64,000 bases of DNA from Bacillota bacterium (GCA_013178275.1 JABLWZ010000007.1:98350-162349); one strand, 5' to 3'. Counted from the first letter of the stretch, positions 1 through 7,814 are shown. The notes: generated by a model from the sequence alone, not told the origin. Numbers and translations: made by a program.

Positions 1-525
1 CAGTACCAGGTTATCGCTGTATTTAAAGACGCTCTCCAGTTTTTGATAATCGCTGGTAGCCGGGACTATACTCAATACCTCGTTGCCGTCAGCCAATGGG
101 AACCCGGCCCGGCTGGCAGCGGCGCAGAAAGAGGTAACCCCGGGAACAGCCTCGATCTCGACGTCACTTTGTTTAAGAAGTCGGTAAACATGTATGTAGG
201 TGCTGTACAGCATAGGGTCTCCGAGGGTCAGAAAAGCCACGTTTTTTCCCGCTTCCAGCAGCAGCCGGATGGTGTTCCGGTTTTTCTCCCAGGCTCCCGC
301 TAAATCACTTTCGTCAAAAACCATCGGGAATACCAATTCCAGCACCACTGCGTCCGGGCCGATGTAGGGACGGGCGATTGAAAGCGCGGTGCTTTCGTCT
401 TTCTTTTCCGTGCGGGGTGCGACGATCACTTCTGCCTCTCTAAGGATTCTTACTGCTTTAAGGGTAATCAGTTCAGGGTCACCGGGCCCAACTCCCACAC
501 CATAAAATTTACCTTTCGCAAGCAT
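1..525 (-). CDS. cbiL: Cobalt-precorrin-2 C20-methyltransferase (partial, runs off left edge)
   Basis: Reading the minus strand from ATG at 525, with a GGAGGG site just upstream, gives an open frame to the window edge: 175 codons with no stop, so the C-terminus is missing. It begins MLAKGKFYGVGVGPGDPELI, the glycine-rich S-adenosylmethionine methyltransferase signature of the CbiL/CobI family, followed by APRTEKK and the family block VAFLTLGDPMLYSTY. CbiL methylates C20 of cobalt-factor II/precorrin-2 in corrin-ring synthesis in the cytoplasm. It lies 83 bp downstream of the ATPase gene of a corrinoid importer, probably in the same riboswitch-controlled transcript. Family assignment is firm; whether the natural substrate carries cobalt is inferred from the nearby cobaltochelatase. 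Confidence 0.9.
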   Translation of the reverse strand, partial: MLAKGKFYGVGVGPGDPELITLKAVRILREAEVIVAPRTEKKDESTALSIARPYIGPDAVVLELVFPMVFDESDLAGAWEKNRNTIRLLLEAGKNVAFLTLGDPMLYSTYIHVYRLLKQSDVEIEAVPGVTSFCAAASRAGFPLADGNEVLSIVPATSDYQKLESVFKYSDNLVL

Positions 526-608
526 TATGCCCTCCAGAAGGTGTTTTTTTATAATCCTTAAAGTACTTTCTGATTGCTCATACCATCATCGCATTCGCAC
601 CACCTCTT

Positions 609-1403
609 TCACCGGGGGTCAGGGAGCAGGTTCAGGCAGAACCTCCTCGTGGCGGAATCCTGCTTGATTTCAACCCGTACTTTAAATACTTCTCTGATAA
701 CTTCTTCGTTAAAAACCCGCTCGGCCGGTCCCTCGCAAAAAACCCGGCCGTCGTTCAGGTACATAAAATAATCGCAGAAAATGCCGGCGAGGTTCAAATC
801 ATGCATAACGGCGATCACCGTTAGACCTCGCTCTCTTTTCATCTGGTTGATAAGGTTGAGCAGCTCCAGTTTGTAGCAGATATCCAGGTTGGATGTGGCC
901 TCGTCCAGGAACAGCACCTGAGGCGTCTGGGCCAGGGCGCGGGCCAGGATTACCCGTTGGCGTTCGCCGCCGCTCAGGCTGGTGACCGGCTTTTCGGCGA
1001 ATTCCAGCACCCCGCATTGTCTCATGCAGTCGAAGACGATCTCCAGGTCTTCTTCCCGCAGCCTCGACAGCCTGCCCAGGTGCGGTTTGCGTCCCATCAT
1101 CACGATCTCCTGAACCGTGAAAGGGAAGTTAACCGGGTTGTCCTGCGGCACCACGGCGAAACTGCGGGCGATTTCCGCCCTTTTGCAGCGGTTTAATTCC
1201 CGGCCGCCCCAAACGACGCTGCCGTAAGACGGCCTCAGAACGCCGCACAGGAGATTGACCAGGGTGGTCTTGCCGCTTCCGTTGGGCCCCAGAATCCCGT
1301 AAAATCCCCCCTCCCGGAAGTGCAGGCTGATTTCATGAAGGGCGGGGTGATCACCGTAGCAAAAGCCCAGCCTATTCGTTCTGATAAGGTCAGGGTCTGT
1401 CAA
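609..1403 (-). CDS. btuD: ABC transporter ATP-binding protein, cobalamin/siderophore type
   Basis: 264 residues, the cytoplasmic ATPase of a FecE/BtuD-type importer. Walker A GPNGSGKT is at residues 39-46, the ABC signature LSGGERQR at 143-150 and Walker B VLFLDE at 163-168, followed by the D-loop SNLD. The start is TTG, chosen because GGAGG sits five bases upstream. It follows the permease gene by 9 bp and precedes cbiL, in one transcript with the binding protein. FecE and BtuD cannot be told apart by sequence; the cobalamin riboswitch, cbiK, cbiL and cobO around it make a corrinoid the likely cargo. Iron-siderophore is the alternative. Confidence 0.9.
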   Translation of the reverse strand: MTDPDLIRTNRLGFCYGDHPALHEISLHFREGGFYGILGPNGSGKTTLVNLLCGVLRPSYGSVVWGGRELNRCKRAEIARSFAVVPQDNPVNFPFTVQEIVMMGRKPHLGRLSRLREEDLEIVFDCMRQCGVLEFAEKPVTSLSGGERQRVILARALAQTPQVLFLDEATSNLDICYKLELLNLINQMKRERGLTVIAVMHDLNLAGIFCDYFMYLNDGRVFCEGPAERVFNEEVIREVFKVRVEIKQDSATRRFCLNLLPDPR

Positions 1404-1412
1404 AACATCCTC

Positions 1413-2480
1413 CTAATAGACCTGCTTCTTGGCCTTGAGCCGGAAAATGTAGCAGAAAAAAGGCCCGCCCAGCAGGGTGGTGAGGACGCCGACCGGCACC
1501 TCGGCAGACAGCAGGTTTTTCGCCATGGCGTCAGCTGCGGTCAGCAGCAGCGCCCCTCCCAGCGCGGACAAGGGGATCAGCACCCGGTGGTCGGGACCGA
1601 CCAGCATCCTCATCAGGTGGGGTACGATCAGCCCCACGAAGCCGATGATCCCGGCGACCGAAACGCAGGCGGCAGTTATCAGAGAAGCAGTTACCAGTAA
1701 AACCGTGACGACCAGCTTGTCGTTCACACCCAGCTGCCGGGCGGACCTGACTCCCAGACTCAGTATATTGAGGTCGTCGGCATAATAGCAGCAGACCACC
1801 ATGCCGACCAGCACCGGGGGCAGACACAGCAGAACGTGGCTCCATCCCCGCGACGCGAAACTGCCCATCAGCCAGAATACAATCGAACTCACCCCTTCGC
1901 CGGCCAGGCTCTTCAGGAAGCTGATGGCTGCGGAAAGGATCGCGCTGATGATCACGCCCGCCAAAATCAGATTGGTGACCGCCAGGGTGCCGTGGAACGA
2001 GGCGATTCCGTAGACGGCCCCCATGGCCGCCAGCGCCCCGGCCAAAGCGAACAGCGAAGTGGTGAGCACACCCAGGTCGCCCGGCAGGGAGACACCGAAA
2101 AAAATAGCCAGGGTGGCTCCGAAAGCCGCCCCGGTAGAAACGCCCAGCGTGTAGGGGTCAGCCAGCGGGTTCATCAGCAGCCCCTGGAGGACCGCCCCGG
2201 CGCTGGCCAGTCCGGCTCCCACGATAACCGCTACCATGATCCGCGGCAGCCTGATATCCAGGATCACCGCCCGGTGCACCTCGTCTATCCCGGCAGCCGA
2301 CCCTCCCCCGGTTTGAAAGACGGATAAAAGCAGACTCACGATCTCACGCGGCGGTATCTTTATAACCCCCAGCCCGACGATGAACAGGCAGCCCAGGACC
2401 ACAAGGCAGCCCATGATAAGCAGTGCCAGTATCTTTCTTCTTTCCCGCTTCCTATGGCGTAAAAACAATTCGTTCTGCAT
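1413..2480 (-). CDS. btuC: FecCD/BtuC-family ABC permease
   Basis: 355 residues, very hydrophobic, with an N-terminal basic stretch (RHRKRERRK) and about nine to ten membrane helices. The family motifs RLPRIMVAVIVGAGLASAGA and GLLMNPLADPYTLGVSTGA and, near the end, GFVGLIVPHLMRMLVGPDHR (ATPase-coupling region) are all present, so it is full length. It forms the membrane channel of the BtuCD importer; it starts 10 bp after the binding-protein gene and ends 9 bp before the ATPase gene, indicating co-translation. Substrate is inferred from context, as for its partners. Confidence 0.92.
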   Translation of the reverse strand: MQNELFLRHRKRERRKILALLIMGCLVVLGCLFIVGLGVIKIPPREIVSLLLSVFQTGGGSAAGIDEVHRAVILDIRLPRIMVAVIVGAGLASAGAVLQGLLMNPLADPYTLGVSTGAAFGATLAIFFGVSLPGDLGVLTTSLFALAGALAAMGAVYGIASFHGTLAVTNLILAGVIISAILSAAISFLKSLAGEGVSSIVFWLMGSFASRGWSHVLLCLPPVLVGMVVCCYYADDLNILSLGVRSARQLGVNDKLVVTVLLVTASLITAACVSVAGIIGFVGLIVPHLMRMLVGPDHRVLIPLSALGGALLLTAADAMAKNLLSAEVPVGVLTTLLGGPFFCYIFRLKAKKQVY

Positions 2481-2490
2481 AAATCCCGCG

Positions 2491-3903
2491 TCACTGTTTT
2501 AATGCGGCCGCTTTTGCCAGGGCATCCAAAACCTCGCTCCCGGCGGCCGGGTCCTCCGGCCGGAAAAACCCCCTGGCGTCCAGGTCCATAACCCCGTTTT
2601 GGCAGACCAGTTCCGCCATCCTCGCATTTTGGATCTTTTCTAAGTCGTTGATCGCAATTTTTTGCTTTCCTTCGTCCAGATCGAACATCCTACAGACGAT
2701 GCCGGCCAGTTCGTCCCGGGTGACCGGCTTTTCCGGGTCGAAAACAGCCGCATCTGCCTTCATGGCTCCGGTCAGCACCGCCGTCTCGATGTAGTCGAAG
2801 TACGGGTGGCCGGTTTTCACGTCCACAAAGCCGCCATAAACATGGCTCTCCTTTTTGGCCTGATATGATTTGCTGGTCGGGGTAAAAATCGGCAGGTGCT
2901 TGAATTTTACAATCACCTCCGCCATTTCCTGCCGGCTGATCCGCCCCTGCTCCTTGTACCGCGACAGGTCGTCGAAGGTGTCGGGGTAAAGCATCCGAGC
3001 CAGTTCCCGCACGCCTCTGGCAAAGCTGAAGGTGGGACTGGAAATCAGCTTTTCATCGATGTTGAATACCTTGTCTTCCTTGACCGCCTTGATCGTGCCA
3101 AAACCCGGCCGGGTCTTGATGGCCTGCGGGGTCCCCCCGGCATTCATCGACCCCCGCTGCGCGATATAAACATCAATTTCACCGGCGTGGGCCAGTATCT
3201 TCTCGGTTCCGTAAGGCGCGATGCTGCTGCCCTCCCTGATGGGCTGCACGTCGGAGGCGATGTTTACACCCCCCGCCAACCTCAAAGCGGTGGCCGCCAT
3301 GCAATCGGTGGTGATCGTACGGTACTCGGTCTCCGTGGCCTCGAAGAACACCTTCTTTTTAGGCAGAACGGAGGTGCTGTCCTCTATGGCCTTCAAGCTT
3401 CGATGAAAATCCTGCAGCAGACTGGCGGCCTCCTTTTCCCTTCCGGTCAGGACGCCCAGTTTATTGATGTAATCATCGAACTGTTCGAACCGCTCCGGGT
3501 ACAGGCAGACTACGTTTACACCCGCGTTTTCCAGGGCCCTCACAAAATCAGGGGCATTCTCTTTAACAAAGGGCCGGATGAGCACCAGGTCCGGTTTAGC
3601 CGCGATGATCTTCTCCGGGTCCTCCCGGTAATCGTAGGCCGGTTTTTGAACCGCTTCCGGGGGATAAGACTCGTTAACGTATACCCCAACGATTTCTTCA
3701 TTCAGTCCCAGGCTGAAAAGATTCTCGGTATGGGCCGTGTAAAGGGAAATAATCCGGCGGGCCGGCTCTTCCATAACGATCGTTTTGCCCAAGTCGTCGG
3801 TTATGCTGATTTTTCCCTCGTTTTTTCCCGGCGTGACCCCGGAGCACGCGGAAAGCATCGTTAACAAAAAAACAGCGGTTATTAAAAAAGCGATCTTTCT
3901 CAT
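2491..3903 (-). CDS. btuF: Corrinoid-binding lipoprotein with C-terminal S-layer-homology-like domain
   Basis: About 470 residues from ATG at 3903, preceded by GGAGGG; an in-frame TTG at 3918 lies before that site and is not used. The N-terminus is a lipoprotein signal (MRKIAFLITA ... MLSACSG, lipidated Cys). Residues about 30-325 form a type III periplasmic-binding fold (TIVMEEPARRIISLYTAHTENLFSLG; KPDLVLIRPF), the BtuF/FecB family. Unusually, about 100 further residues follow, containing FVDVKTGHPYFDYIETAVL and PVTRDELAGIVCRMFDL, a pattern of S-layer-homology (SLH) domains. The ordinary family ends near 300-330 residues. The fusion would tether the binding protein to cell-wall polymer as well as membrane. 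Second gene of the riboswitch transcript, after cbiK. Confidence 0.87.
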   Translation of the reverse strand: MRKIAFLITAVFLLTMLSACSGVTPGKNEGKISITDDLGKTIVMEEPARRIISLYTAHTENLFSLGLNEEIVGVYVNESYPPEAVQKPAYDYREDPEKIIAAKPDLVLIRPFVKENAPDFVRALENAGVNVVCLYPERFEQFDDYINKLGVLTGREKEAASLLQDFHRSLKAIEDSTSVLPKKKVFFEATETEYRTITTDCMAATALRLAGGVNIASDVQPIREGSSIAPYGTEKILAHAGEIDVYIAQRGSMNAGGTPQAIKTRPGFGTIKAVKEDKVFNIDEKLISSPTFSFARGVRELARMLYPDTFDDLSRYKEQGRISRQEMAEVIVKFKHLPIFTPTSKSYQAKKESHVYGGFVDVKTGHPYFDYIETAVLTGAMKADAAVFDPEKPVTRDELAGIVCRMFDLDEGKQKIAINDLEKIQNARMAELVCQNGVMDLDARGFFRPEDPAAGSEVLDALAKAAALKQ

Positions 3904-4010
3904 ATACCCTCCAATCAATCGAGCAAACAGGCAATTGTTTGCTCGATTGATCTTATTATCGGTGTGCTGCTTTGGCCAGCGCGGTTTTGACGCTAATTAC
4001 CGGGCGCTTC

Positions 4011-4970
4011 CTAGGGAGCCGGGTGCGCGGCCATCTCCGCCAGCACGTCTCTAACGTTGTTCACGTACATATCCTGGAAAGCCGGGTTTTCTCCCAGGCC
4101 GTGCAGATAGGTCTCCACGACGTAGCCTTCCTTCGTGAGCTGGCTCTTCCAGGAGTCTTCCTCGTCACCGGCCATGTCGTTGTTGGCGTGGTCCCCGGCC
4201 ACCAGCATGAGAGGCATCAGGGTCACTTTCTTTATTCTCTTTTCCTTAAGCTTTCTCTTCACATCGTCCAGCGAGGGATACCCCTCGACAGTCCCCACCA
4301 GGACGTTGCCCAGTCCGTGGTCGTTCAGCACGCTCTGAAAACAGGCGTAAGAGGCGTCGCTGGGATGAGGAGTGCCGTGCCCCATCAAAACCACAGCCGA
4401 ATCTGCGGTCATGGCCGGAAGCTGCTTTTTCAAAGCCTCCACGGCTAGCACGTAGCTGTTGGGGTATTCCCGGCCGTCCGTGTATTCGCCGCCCAGGGAA
4501 TACAGGATAGACCTGCCCACGGCTATCTGCTTAAAAGAACCGCTGTATTTATTAACTATATTGACGACATCGTCGTATTCCGCGCCGGTGATTATATGTA
4601 GCGGCTGTACCAGCACATGCGTGTAGCCTTCCTGCTTCAGGTTGATCAGCGCCTGTTCGGGCGTGTCAATGAACAGTTTATCCCTTTCCGCCAGTTTCTT
4701 GATGATGATGTCCGAGGTAAATGCTCGGCGGACCGTATAATCTTTGAAATTTGCTTTGATCTTGTTTTCCACGCTGTCGATGTTCGCTACCCGGGCGTCG
4801 TTGTAGCTGGTTCCAAAACTCACCACCAGGATGGCCTTTTTATCGGCCTGGACCGTCGGGGACCCGGTCTCATCAGCGCTTTTAACAGGCTGGACGCTGT
4901 ATCCCGCTGATAACACTACCATTAAGGCAAACGCGAGAAGCAGTCTGACTATTCTTTTAGTATTATTCAT
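4011..4970 (-). CDS. cbiK: Exported sirohydrochlorin cobaltochelatase
   Basis: 319 residues from ATG at 4970 with AGGTGA seven bases upstream (GTG at 4979 rejected). CbiK inserts cobalt into sirohydrochlorin, the first dedicated step of anaerobic cobalamin synthesis. Family features: AILVVSFGTSYNDAR at 46-60, HVLVQPLHIITGAEYDD, VVLMGHGTPH with His198, and LVAGDHANNDM with His261; the two His are the expected metal ligands. An N-terminal hydrophobic segment (LLLAFALMVVLSAGYS, about residues 10-25) looks like a signal peptide, so the enzyme should act outside the membrane, as known for the periplasmic CbiK form of Desulfovibrio. First gene after riboswitch 1, ahead of the importer. An exported role in metal or haem handling is possible. 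Confidence 0.9.
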   Translation of the reverse strand: MNNTKRIVRLLLAFALMVVLSAGYSVQPVKSADETGSPTVQADKKAILVVSFGTSYNDARVANIDSVENKIKANFKDYTVRRAFTSDIIIKKLAERDKLFIDTPEQALINLKQEGYTHVLVQPLHIITGAEYDDVVNIVNKYSGSFKQIAVGRSILYSLGGEYTDGREYPNSYVLAVEALKKQLPAMTADSAVVLMGHGTPHPSDASYACFQSVLNDHGLGNVLVGTVEGYPSLDDVKRKLKEKRIKKVTLMPLMLVAGDHANNDMAGDEEDSWKSQLTKEGYVVETYLHGLGENPAFQDMYVNNVRDVLAEMAAHPAP

Positions 4971-5051
4971 GTTATTCACCTCATTTTTTTATTTACCGTA
5001 TAAAAAATCCTCTAAAAAGTGTCTGCACCATCCTCCCATGAATGGGTTTAA

Positions 5052-5085
5052 ATAAAAATCCCCTAACCATAGAGGCTAGGGGATA
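5052..5085 (-). terminator. Intrinsic terminator of cobalamin riboswitch 1
   Basis: On the minus strand an 8-bp stem (ATCCCCTA / TAGGGGAT, plus strand 5058-5065 and 5077-5084) is followed by TTTTTATTT. It lies between the riboswitch and cbiK, so it is the likely expression platform: bound cobalamin would end transcription here. Confidence 0.8.
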
Positions 5086-5127
5086 GTTATAACCCATCAG
5101 ATCCTGACGCTTTAATCAGAAAATGAC

Positions 5128-5306
5128 CCCTCCCTCCGAAGGTATACTACCAAGCAGGTCTCCTGACTCGCGTTCATCCTACTCCCCAAACCTTCCCAGG
5201 ATTTACCCAGTGGCTACGCTAGGGTTTCGTCACGCTCACAGTAGCGGGGGCTGTAGTGGATTCGCACCACTTTCCCTTTATTCCACAGGTGGAATACTTG
5301 GCGTTT
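5128..5306 (-). promoter_or_regulatory. Cobalamin riboswitch 1 (upstream of cbiK-btuFCD-cbiL)
   Basis: Read on the minus strand the element has the conserved blocks of the cobalamin aptamer in order: AAAGGGAAAGTGGTGCGAA, CCACTACAGCCCCCGC, TACTGTGAGCG, the B12 box GCCACTGGG, and AGTCAGGAGACCTGC, closing with TTCGGAGGGAGGG. A terminator hairpin follows about 45 bases downstream. It should switch off corrinoid synthesis and uptake genes when adenosylcobalamin is plentiful. Confidence 0.95.
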
Positions 5307-5368
5307 ATTTATATAATTTTACCATATTATACCATATTATTTGGTAGGTGAAAAGTGCCGTTTAAGGT

Positions 5369-5908
5369 TTAACGCTCGATCCCGTCTCGGGCCGGCACTC
5401 CCTGCTGGTAGTAGTGCTTGACCTCCACCATCTCCGTCACCAGGTCCGCCGCCTCGATGACTTCGGCTGGTGCGTAGCGGCCGGTGAAAACTATCTCCAC
5501 CCCGTCGGGTTTCGATCTTATGACGTCCAGCATTTCTTCGGCTGAGATCAGGTTATACCAGTGGGAGGTATTGATTTCATCGAAAACCACGATATCGTAT
5601 TCACCCGAACACATCGCTTTTTTAGCCTTTTCCAGCCCCTCGCGCGCCATCTTGATGTCTTCTTCTTTAGGAGGGTGCTTGACGTGGATAAAGGTGTCTT
5701 TGCCGTACTGCTCGATGGTGATGAACGGCTGGCAGAGACCTGCCGATACCAGCTCCGCGTACTTCTGGCCCTTCATGAACTGCCCGATGTAGGTCTTTAG
5801 CCCCCTTCCCATCGCCCGGAAGGCCAACCCCAGGGCCGCGGTGGTTTTTCCCTTGCTGTTCCCCGTATAGACCTGGACGTAGCCTTTTCTCAGCATCTCT
5901 TTATTCAT
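5369..5908 (-). CDS. cobO: Cob(I)yrinic acid a,c-diamide adenosyltransferase
   Basis: 179 residues from ATG at 5908 behind AGGGGG. CobO/BtuR transfers the adenosyl group of ATP to cob(I)alamin or its precursor in the cytoplasm, giving the coenzyme form. The P-loop GNSKGKT is at residues 16-22; VVFDEINTSHWYNL and the C-terminal IVFTGRYAPAEVIEAADLVT and MVEVKHYYQQGVPARDGIER are family blocks, and length is normal. Its leader carries riboswitch 2 much further upstream, a remnant B12-binding gene and a hairpin at 6005-6022. It is separated from cbiK by riboswitch 1, so it is a separate unit of the same regulon. Confidence 0.95.
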   Translation of the reverse strand: MNKEMLRKGYVQVYTGNSKGKTTAALGLAFRAMGRGLKTYIGQFMKGQKYAELVSAGLCQPFITIEQYGKDTFIHVKHPPKEEDIKMAREGLEKAKKAMCSGEYDIVVFDEINTSHWYNLISAEEMLDVIRSKPDGVEIVFTGRYAPAEVIEAADLVTEMVEVKHYYQQGVPARDGIER

Positions 5909-6004
5909 GTGCTCAATCCCCCTCATCCCAGAATACAAAGCTTATCACCCCCTAAATCAGCCCGTGAAATACTTATCCACAGAAGGAAGGAGAAAACAAG
6001 ATAT

Positions 6005-6042
6005 ACCTGAGACCTCTCAGGTACCACCCTTCCCTCCGAAAG
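6005..6042 (-). terminator. Riboswitch-like tail plus hairpin ahead of cobO
   Basis: On the minus strand TTCGGAGGGAAGGG (plus 6028-6041) repeats exactly the 3' tail of riboswitch 2, and is followed by a perfect 8-bp stem (ACCTGAGA / TCTCAGGT, 6005-6022) and a moderately T-rich run (ATATCTTGTTTTCTCC). The rest of the aptamer is missing here. It could be the surviving expression platform of a lost riboswitch copy. GGTGGTACC next to it resembles a T-box, but no T-box stem I or specifier domain was found. Confidence 0.5.
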
Positions 6043-6055
6043 AACCGGGCGGGTT

Positions 6056-6349
6056 CTATGTCCCGGGGCCGGTCCTCCTCCACAGGATTTCACCGGCGCG
6101 TTTTTTGTTGAGTGCCCTGGTTATAATCGGCAGCAGGTAAAGCTGGGTTCCCGGCAGACAGCTTAAACCCAGCATGTAAAGGTCCTCACCCGCGGCGGAG
6201 TTCGCTTCCGGTGCCGAGGCCGCCTGAACGTCTTTAAATACTATTTCAAACCCAAGGTCGTGGAAGCTTTTCGCTGAACACGTATCGCCTTGACTATGCG
6301 CCTCGGATCCGTTTTTAGTTATGGTGCGGCGGATTCTTTTCCCGATCAC
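6056..6349 (-). pseudogene. Decayed B12-binding domain, methylmalonyl-CoA-mutase type
   Basis: From GTG at 6349 (GGGAGGAA six bases upstream) to TAG at 6056 the frame gives 97 residues resembling the cobalamin-binding domain of the mutase family: GKRIRRTITKNGSEAHSQGD aligns with the D-x-H-x-x-G region (here E-A-H-S-Q-G, keeping the cobalt-ligand His), KSFHDLGFEIVF with the next helix and strand, and MLGLSCLPG with the S-x-L motif. The GG motif is not in frame: after GEIL the frame ends quickly, while a shifted frame reads on through DIE. I infer a frameshifted remnant rather than a working enzyme. It sits between riboswitch 2 and cobO. A functional small corrinoid-binding protein is possible but less likely. 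Confidence 0.55.
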
Positions 6350-6392
6350 GCTTGTTCCTCCCGCCTGCCGGCAACGGTGTCTTATCTCCAGC

Positions 6393-6432
6393 GAAAAAAC
6401 AATAGTTCCCTGACCCAAAGAGGTCAGGGAAC
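6393..6432 (-). terminator. Intrinsic terminator of cobalamin riboswitch 2
   Basis: On the minus strand an 11-bp stem (GTTCCCTGACC / GGTCAGGGAAC, plus 6405-6415 and 6422-6432) is followed by TATTGTTTTTTC. It directly follows riboswitch 2 and should be its off-state. Confidence 0.88.
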
Positions 6433-6465
6433 CCTGAAAACCTTAACCTAATAAACCCAAACCGG

Positions 6466-6646
6466 CCCTTCCCTCCGAAGAATACCACCAGGCAGGTCTC
6501 CTGACTCGCGTTCATCCTACTCCCAAACCTTCCCAGGAAAGGCTCCCAGTGGTTTATCTTGGTTTCGTCACGCTCACAGTAGCGGGGGCTGTAGTGGATT
6601 CGCACCACTTTCCCTTTTCACATCGATAAAGAATGACCTGGCGTTT
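6466..6646 (-). promoter_or_regulatory. Cobalamin riboswitch 2 (upstream of B12-domain remnant and cobO)
   Basis: Minus-strand blocks match the cobalamin aptamer: AAAGGGAAAGTGGTGCGAA, CCACTACAGCCCCCGC, TACTGTGAGCGTGACGAAAC, a B12 box with one change (ACCACTGGG instead of GCCACTG), GAGTCAGGAGACCTGCC and the TTCGGAGGGAAGGG tail. Core and tail are nearly identical to riboswitch 1; the variable arms differ. A terminator follows 34 bases downstream. Confidence 0.94.
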
Positions 6647-6738
6647 TGAGATATGTGGTTGTGTAAATTATTATAGCCCGGGTGCTAAATACTGTAAATA
6701 CCAAAATCAGTTGCCCTCAGCCGGTGTACCATCGTACG

Positions 6739-7623
6739 CTACCTCCTCGGCAGGTAATTCAGCGGGTTGGTCGTCTTCCCCTTCAGGTAGATCTCGAAGT
6801 GCAGGTGGGACCCGCGGGAGTTCCCCGAGTTGCCCACCTCGGCGATCTCCTGCTCCGCGTTCACCTGGTCGCCCACCTTCACCAGCAGGCGGGAGGCGTG
6901 GGCGTAAAGGGAGACCATGCCGTTGCCGTGGTTGATCACCACGGTCCGGCCGTACACCGGCCGCACCCCGGCGAAAGCCACCCGGCCTCCCGCCGCCGCC
7001 AGTATCGGGTCACCGGTCTTTCCCGCGATATCCAGCCCATGGTGGAAACCGTCCGCATCCTTCGCGCCGTAGCCCAGCGTGATGGCGCCGACCAGGGGCC
7101 ATTGCCAGCTCAATGACTCCTCCTGGCCTTCCGCCGGCAGGCTGCCCGAGGGCAGCCAGTTCAGCCCCTCGTCCAGCGCGCCCACCGGCCACTCCGCGCT
7201 ACGGCTCGAGAGGTCGGGCTGCATCACCGAAACCGGGACCGCCCCCACCGGCCGCTCCACCAGCACATCCGCCGGGTTCTTACCGGCGCCCGACCCTGGT
7301 ATCTTCAGCTTCTGCCCCACCCGGATAAGCTCCGGGTTCACGATCCCGTTTATCCGTACCATTTGATTCACGTCTACCTTAAAACTGCGCGCGATGCGAT
7401 ACAGGTTGTCCCCCGGGCGCACCTCGTACAGCGTGAACTCCTCATCCGGCTTCACCTCCGCGGCGCCGCCGGTATCCATCTTCGACGCCGCCGGCTGGGT
7501 GAATGGTAAAAGACTGGGTGCTATCTGGGACTGCAGCGGCCCGATGGCCAGGATCAGCCCGGCCAGCAGCAGTATCAACCACCGCCTGGACCAGACACTC
7601 GAACTCCGCCAAGCCGTTTTCAA
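6739..7623 (-). CDS. LysM and M23-family cell-wall endopeptidase
   Basis: 294 residues from TTG at 7623, chosen because GGAGG lies seven bases upstream. A basic N-terminus and one hydrophobic helix (WLILLLAGLILAIGPL, residues 15-30) export or anchor it. A LysM peptidoglycan-binding domain spans about 66-109 (YEVRPGDNLYRIARSFKVDV), and an M23 zinc endopeptidase domain spans about 173-290, with the metal and catalytic residues in FHHGLDIA (H194, D198), YAH (H241) and GSHLHFE (H273/H275). Such enzymes cut peptide cross-links outside the membrane; in spore-formers close relatives serve sporulation, which cannot be decided here. Monocistronic in appearance, between riboswitch 2 and a Fe-S protein gene. 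Confidence 0.9.
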   Translation of the reverse strand: MKTAWRSSSVWSRRWLILLLAGLILAIGPLQSQIAPSLLPFTQPAASKMDTGGAAEVKPDEEFTLYEVRPGDNLYRIARSFKVDVNQMVRINGIVNPELIRVGQKLKIPGSGAGKNPADVLVERPVGAVPVSVMQPDLSSRSAEWPVGALDEGLNWLPSGSLPAEGQEESLSWQWPLVGAITLGYGAKDADGFHHGLDIAGKTGDPILAAAGGRVAFAGVRPVYGRTVVINHGNGMVSLYAHASRLLVKVGDQVNAEQEIAEVGNSGNSRGSHLHFEIYLKGKTTNPLNYLPRR

Positions 7624-7784
7624 TGAGAATCCTCCATTTCAGAAACTTACCCCGTCCAGCGGCCGGGGATTCTTTTACTATTTTTACAGTATTGCCGAAT
7701 TCTATATCATTCATACCGTTTCTGCCACTTACTGGAAGGCCCGGGCTGTATTAATATATGGTTAAAATCAAAGGTTTATAACCA

Positions 7785-7814
7785 TAAAAAAACCACCGGT
7801 CCCTTGCCCGGTGG
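7785..7814 (-). terminator. Intrinsic terminator
   Basis: Minus strand CCACCGG / CCGGTGG (plus 7793-7799 and 7808-7814) followed by TTTTTTTA. It ends the transcript of the EFR1-type gene and probably of the rho cluster upstream. Confidence 0.9.

Noticed and set aside
4831..5055. 74-codon plus-strand frame over the cbiK start
   Set aside because: Antisense to the cbiK signal-peptide region; no site and no family.
6020..6045. GGTGGTACC as a T-box leader ahead of cobO
   Set aside because: Only the short core is present; no stem I, specifier loop or antiterminator partner was found, and the flanks match the riboswitch tail instead.
6315..6608. 97-codon minus-strand frame across riboswitch 2
   Set aside because: The segment is explained fully by the riboswitch aptamer and its terminator.
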